Of a DNA stretch of 8,127 nt, positions 6,078-8,127 are shown piece by piece; position 1 is the stretch's first letter, and each line of letters opens with the position of its first letter. This stretch comes from Chloroflexi bacterium RBG_16_64_43. GTDB lineage: Bacteria; Chloroflexota; Anaerolineae; Anaerolineales; RBG-16-64-43. Below the pieces are notes generated by a model that searched no databases, was not told where the DNA came from, and worked only from the letters and a program-made list of their open reading frames with translations. The stretch is taken from NCBI GenBank assembly GCA_001796965.1, contig MGOA01000125.1:1126-9252 (forward strand), read 5' to 3'. Position numbers and translations under genes: made by a program.

Positions 6078-7511
6078 ATGAAGACACCCGCCGAGTACCT
6101 CGCCAGCCTGGCTCAGATGAAGCACAACGTGTGGATGAACGGCCGCAAGATCGCACGACCGTGGGAGCATCCGCAAATCGCACCCGGAGTCAACATCGTC
6201 TGCCTGACCTACCAGTGGCCGCAGGAGGCTGAACACCAGGCGCTGGCCACCGCCACCTCTCACCTCAGCGGCGCGACGATCAACCGCTTCACCCACATCC
6301 ATCAGAGTGCCGACGACCTGCAGAAGAAAGTCGAGATGACGCGCCTGTACTGCCGCGAGACGGGCTGCATCCAACGCTGCATGGGTGTAGATGCCCTCAA
6401 CGCGCTCTCGATCATCTGCCATCACGCCGACGGGATGTTCGGCACTAGTTACTATCCCCGGCTGTTGGACTTCATCCGCACCTTCCAGGAGCAGGACCTG
6501 GTGGGCAACGCGGCCATGACCGACGTCAAGGGCGACCGCTCGCTCCGCCCACACCAGCAGGCGGACCCCGACCTGTACCTGCACGTGGTCGAGCGGCGCG
6601 CCGACGGCATCGTGGTGCGCGGCGCCAAAGCCCACAACACGCTGGCGCCTTATGCGCACGAGCTGATCGCGCTGCCCACGCGCGACATGCGCGCCGAAGA
6701 CGCGGACTACGCGGTGGCCTTCGCCATCCCGGCCGACGCGCCGGGCATCACCATGATTGCGCGGGGCGCCGCGCCGAGCGTAAAGCGAGAGATGTCGGCG
6801 CCCGTCTCGTCGCGCTTCGCAAGCGTCGAGTCGCTGACGCTTTTCGAGGATGTCTTCGTCCCGTGGGAGCGCGTGTTCATGTGCGGCGAGTGGCAGCTGG
6901 CCGGGTACCTGGCTGAGACGTTTGCCACCTACCACCGCCATTCGTACTGCGGCTGCAAGCCAGCCATTTCCGACCTCTTGCTGGGTGCGGCAGCGCTGGT
7001 GGCCGAGTACAACGGGATCCCCACAGCGCACCACGTACGCGCGAAGCTCACCGACTTCATCATTACCGCCGAACTGGTGCACGCCTGCGGGCTAGCCGCT
7101 TCTCTCAAGGGGCAGGCGCAAACATCGGGCACCTACCTGCCCGACCTCGTCTACGCAAACGTCGGCAAGTTCTATGCCGGCACGAACATCCATCATGAAA
7201 TCGAGGTGCTGCAGGATTTGGCCGGCGGGCTGGTGGTGACCATGCCCTCCGAAGAGGACTATCGCAGCGAGGAGATCGGTGAAAAGCTGAAGAAGTACCT
7301 GGCGGGGCCGGCCGGCGTGGCGGTGGAAGACCGCGTGCGCTGCTTCCGCCTGGTGGAGGATTTGACGGCCTCCAAGTACGCGGGTTTGCTTATGGTCGCC
7401 AGCGTGCACGGCGGCGGCTCACCGGAGGCCGAGCGCATGGCCATCCTGCGTTCGTATGACGTGGAAAGCCGCAAACAGTTGGCCAAGCGTGCGGCGGGAA
7501 TTACCCAGTGA
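6078..7511 (+). CDS. abfD: 4-hydroxybutyryl-CoA dehydratase (AbfD)-family enzyme
   Basis: This 477-residue protein aligns along its whole length with clostridial 4-hydroxybutyryl-CoA dehydratase/vinylacetyl-CoA isomerase, a cytoplasmic, oxygen-sensitive FAD and [4Fe-4S] enzyme that makes crotonyl-CoA by a radical route. Compared with the Clostridium aminobutyricum enzyme as I recall it, the cluster ligands are conserved: Cys97 and Cys101 in GCIQRC, His286 and Cys293 in YHRHSYCGCK (Cys99, Cys103, His292 and Cys299 there). Gln99, Thr188, Glu251, Tyr290 and Lys294 also match Gln101, Thr190, Glu257, Tyr296 and Lys300. The Fe-S ligands argue against the related flavin monooxygenase HpaB. One key residue differs: the position of Glu455 is Ala441, in VASVHGGG. 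The real substrate may therefore be a different acyl-CoA. The ATG has AAAGGGA (6064-6070) seven bases upstream. The next gene starts 28 bases after the stop. No other 4-hydroxybutyrate pathway gene is in the window. Confidence 0.87.
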   Translation: MKTPAEYLASLAQMKHNVWMNGRKIARPWEHPQIAPGVNIVCLTYQWPQEAEHQALATATSHLSGATINRFTHIHQSADDLQKKVEMTRLYCRETGCIQRCMGVDALNALSIICHHADGMFGTSYYPRLLDFIRTFQEQDLVGNAAMTDVKGDRSLRPHQQADPDLYLHVVERRADGIVVRGAKAHNTLAPYAHELIALPTRDMRAEDADYAVAFAIPADAPGITMIARGAAPSVKREMSAPVSSRFASVESLTLFEDVFVPWERVFMCGEWQLAGYLAETFATYHRHSYCGCKPAISDLLLGAAALVAEYNGIPTAHHVRAKLTDFIITAELVHACGLAASLKGQAQTSGTYLPDLVYANVGKFYAGTNIHHEIEVLQDLAGGLVVTMPSEEDYRSEEIGEKLKKYLAGPAGVAVEDRVRCFRLVEDLTASKYAGLLMVASVHGGGSPEAERMAILRSYDVESRKQLAKRAAGITQ

Positions 7512-7539
7512 GCGGCGGCCGGGTGTATTGGGGAACTCG

Positions 7540-8127
7540 ATGATTGCGCTGTGGCTAATCCCGCTCCTGCTCATTGTTGGCCTGGTCGCGCTGGCGGAGG
7601 GTATCTCGTATCGCCTGACGAGCCGGCGAGCGCCCAACGAGCGGCGCAGCCCGAGCGAGTCCGGATTGACCTTCGAAGAGATCCGCTTCGCGTCGCGGGA
7701 CGGGCTGATGTTGGGTGGCTGGTGGATCCCGGCGGAGGGCTCGCCGCGCACGGTGGTCTTCCTGCACGGGCATGGCGGGAGCATGGATCCCGACGTGCAA
7801 TATGCGCCCGCGCTGCACGCGGCAGGCTTCAACGTGATGATGTTCGATTTCCGCGCCCACGGACGCAGCCAGGGCGACGTCGTCTCGGTGGGCTATCTCG
7901 AGCGCCAAGACGTGCTGGGGGCGCTCGACTGGCTCGCAGCGCGCGGCTTCGAGCGCATCGGCCTGTTGGGCTTCTCGATGGGCGGGGCCACTGCGATGCT
8001 CACGGCCCCGATCGCACCGCAGGTACATGCGATCGTCAGTGACGGCGGCCCCGCACGGTTGATCTCGGCCGTCGTCGGGTCGCTGGTCGAATCGTACGTG
8101 CCTCTCTGGCTGGCCCGACCCATTTCG
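7540..8127 (+). CDS. Alpha/beta hydrolase with N-terminal membrane anchor (partial, runs off right edge)
   Basis: An open frame from the ATG at 7540 continues to the last base, giving 196 residues without a stop, so the C-terminus is missing. Residues 1-19 are strongly hydrophobic (WLIPLLLIVGLVAL), giving a signal anchor or single membrane segment. The catalytic domain would then most likely face the outside. The hydrolase core is clear: oxyanion-hole HGHGG at residues 76-80, DFRAHGRS at 103-110 and the nucleophile elbow GFSMGG with Ser146. The Asp and His of the triad lie beyond or near the edge and cannot be checked. The arrangement resembles the YqkD/BAAT-like hydrolases of unknown substrate. 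GGGGAA lies five bases before the start. The gene follows the AbfD homologue by 28 bases on the same strand, so co-transcription is likely, but a functional link is unproven. Confidence 0.88.
   Translation, partial: MIALWLIPLLLIVGLVALAEGISYRLTSRRAPNERRSPSESGLTFEEIRFASRDGLMLGGWWIPAEGSPRTVVFLHGHGGSMDPDVQYAPALHAAGFNVMMFDFRAHGRSQGDVVSVGYLERQDVLGALDWLAARGFERIGLLGFSMGGATAMLTAPIAPQVHAIVSDGGPARLISAVVGSLVESYVPLWLARPIS

Noticed and set aside
5793..7082. 429-residue open frame on the minus strand, antisense to the AbfD homologue
   Set aside because: It lies opposite a conserved enzyme, is rich in Arg, His, Val and Gly as expected for a high-GC shadow frame, and shows no motif or ribosome site.
6078..7511. 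Calling this gene 4-hydroxyphenylacetate 3-monooxygenase (HpaB)
   Set aside because: The monooxygenases lack the Cys/Cys/His/Cys cluster ligands that are all present here, and the block-by-block match is to AbfD.

Overview
The window is high-GC bacterial DNA with ordinary Shine-Dalgarno starts. The organism is probably a Chloroflexota (Anaerolineae-like) bacterium or a similar environmental lineage. That placement is an inference from the mix of gene families, the secreted helical protein and the style of the intergenic repeats. No rRNA or tRNA gene, CRISPR array, transposase or phage gene was found. Seven coding regions are supported, one of them cut by the right edge.

Layout: (1) Positions 11-1941, minus strand, hold a two-gene unit: an M24 metallopeptidase of the Xaa-Pro peptidase type, followed after a short gap by an Est30-like carboxylesterase. 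(2) Positions 1942-2081 are a short divergent promoter region leading on the plus strand to a divergent PlsC-like acyltransferase (2082-2885). (3) Positions 2886-3156 lie between convergent genes and carry a 9-bp tandem repeat (3112-3138). (4) Positions 3157-4650, minus strand, encode a major facilitator superfamily transporter with two extra central hydrophobic stretches. (5) Positions 4651-5159 have no gene. They hold a candidate transporter promoter flanked by a perfect palindrome, plus three further inverted repeats, one with a perfect 16-bp stem. (6) Positions 5160-5756, minus strand, encode a secreted, Ala-rich helical protein of unknown function. (7) Positions 5757-6077 are a divergent regulatory region with a candidate promoter and a leader hairpin. 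(8) Positions 6078-7511, plus strand, encode a 4-hydroxybutyryl-CoA dehydratase (AbfD)-family flavin/iron-sulfur enzyme, followed closely by a membrane-anchored alpha/beta hydrolase that runs off the window from 7540.

How the genes work together: the only metabolically specific gene is the AbfD homologue. It keeps all four [4Fe-4S] ligands and most active-site residues of the clostridial enzyme but appears to lack one catalytic glutamate. Its usual pathway partners (4-hydroxybutyrate dehydrogenase, CoA transferase or ligase) are not in the window. The remaining genes (peptidase, esterase, acyltransferase, transporter) look like general metabolism, and nothing ties them into one pathway.

I see no clearly new multi-gene system. 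The items most worth checking are the substituted AbfD homologue, the secreted helical protein and the cluster of inverted repeats between 4765 and 5123.
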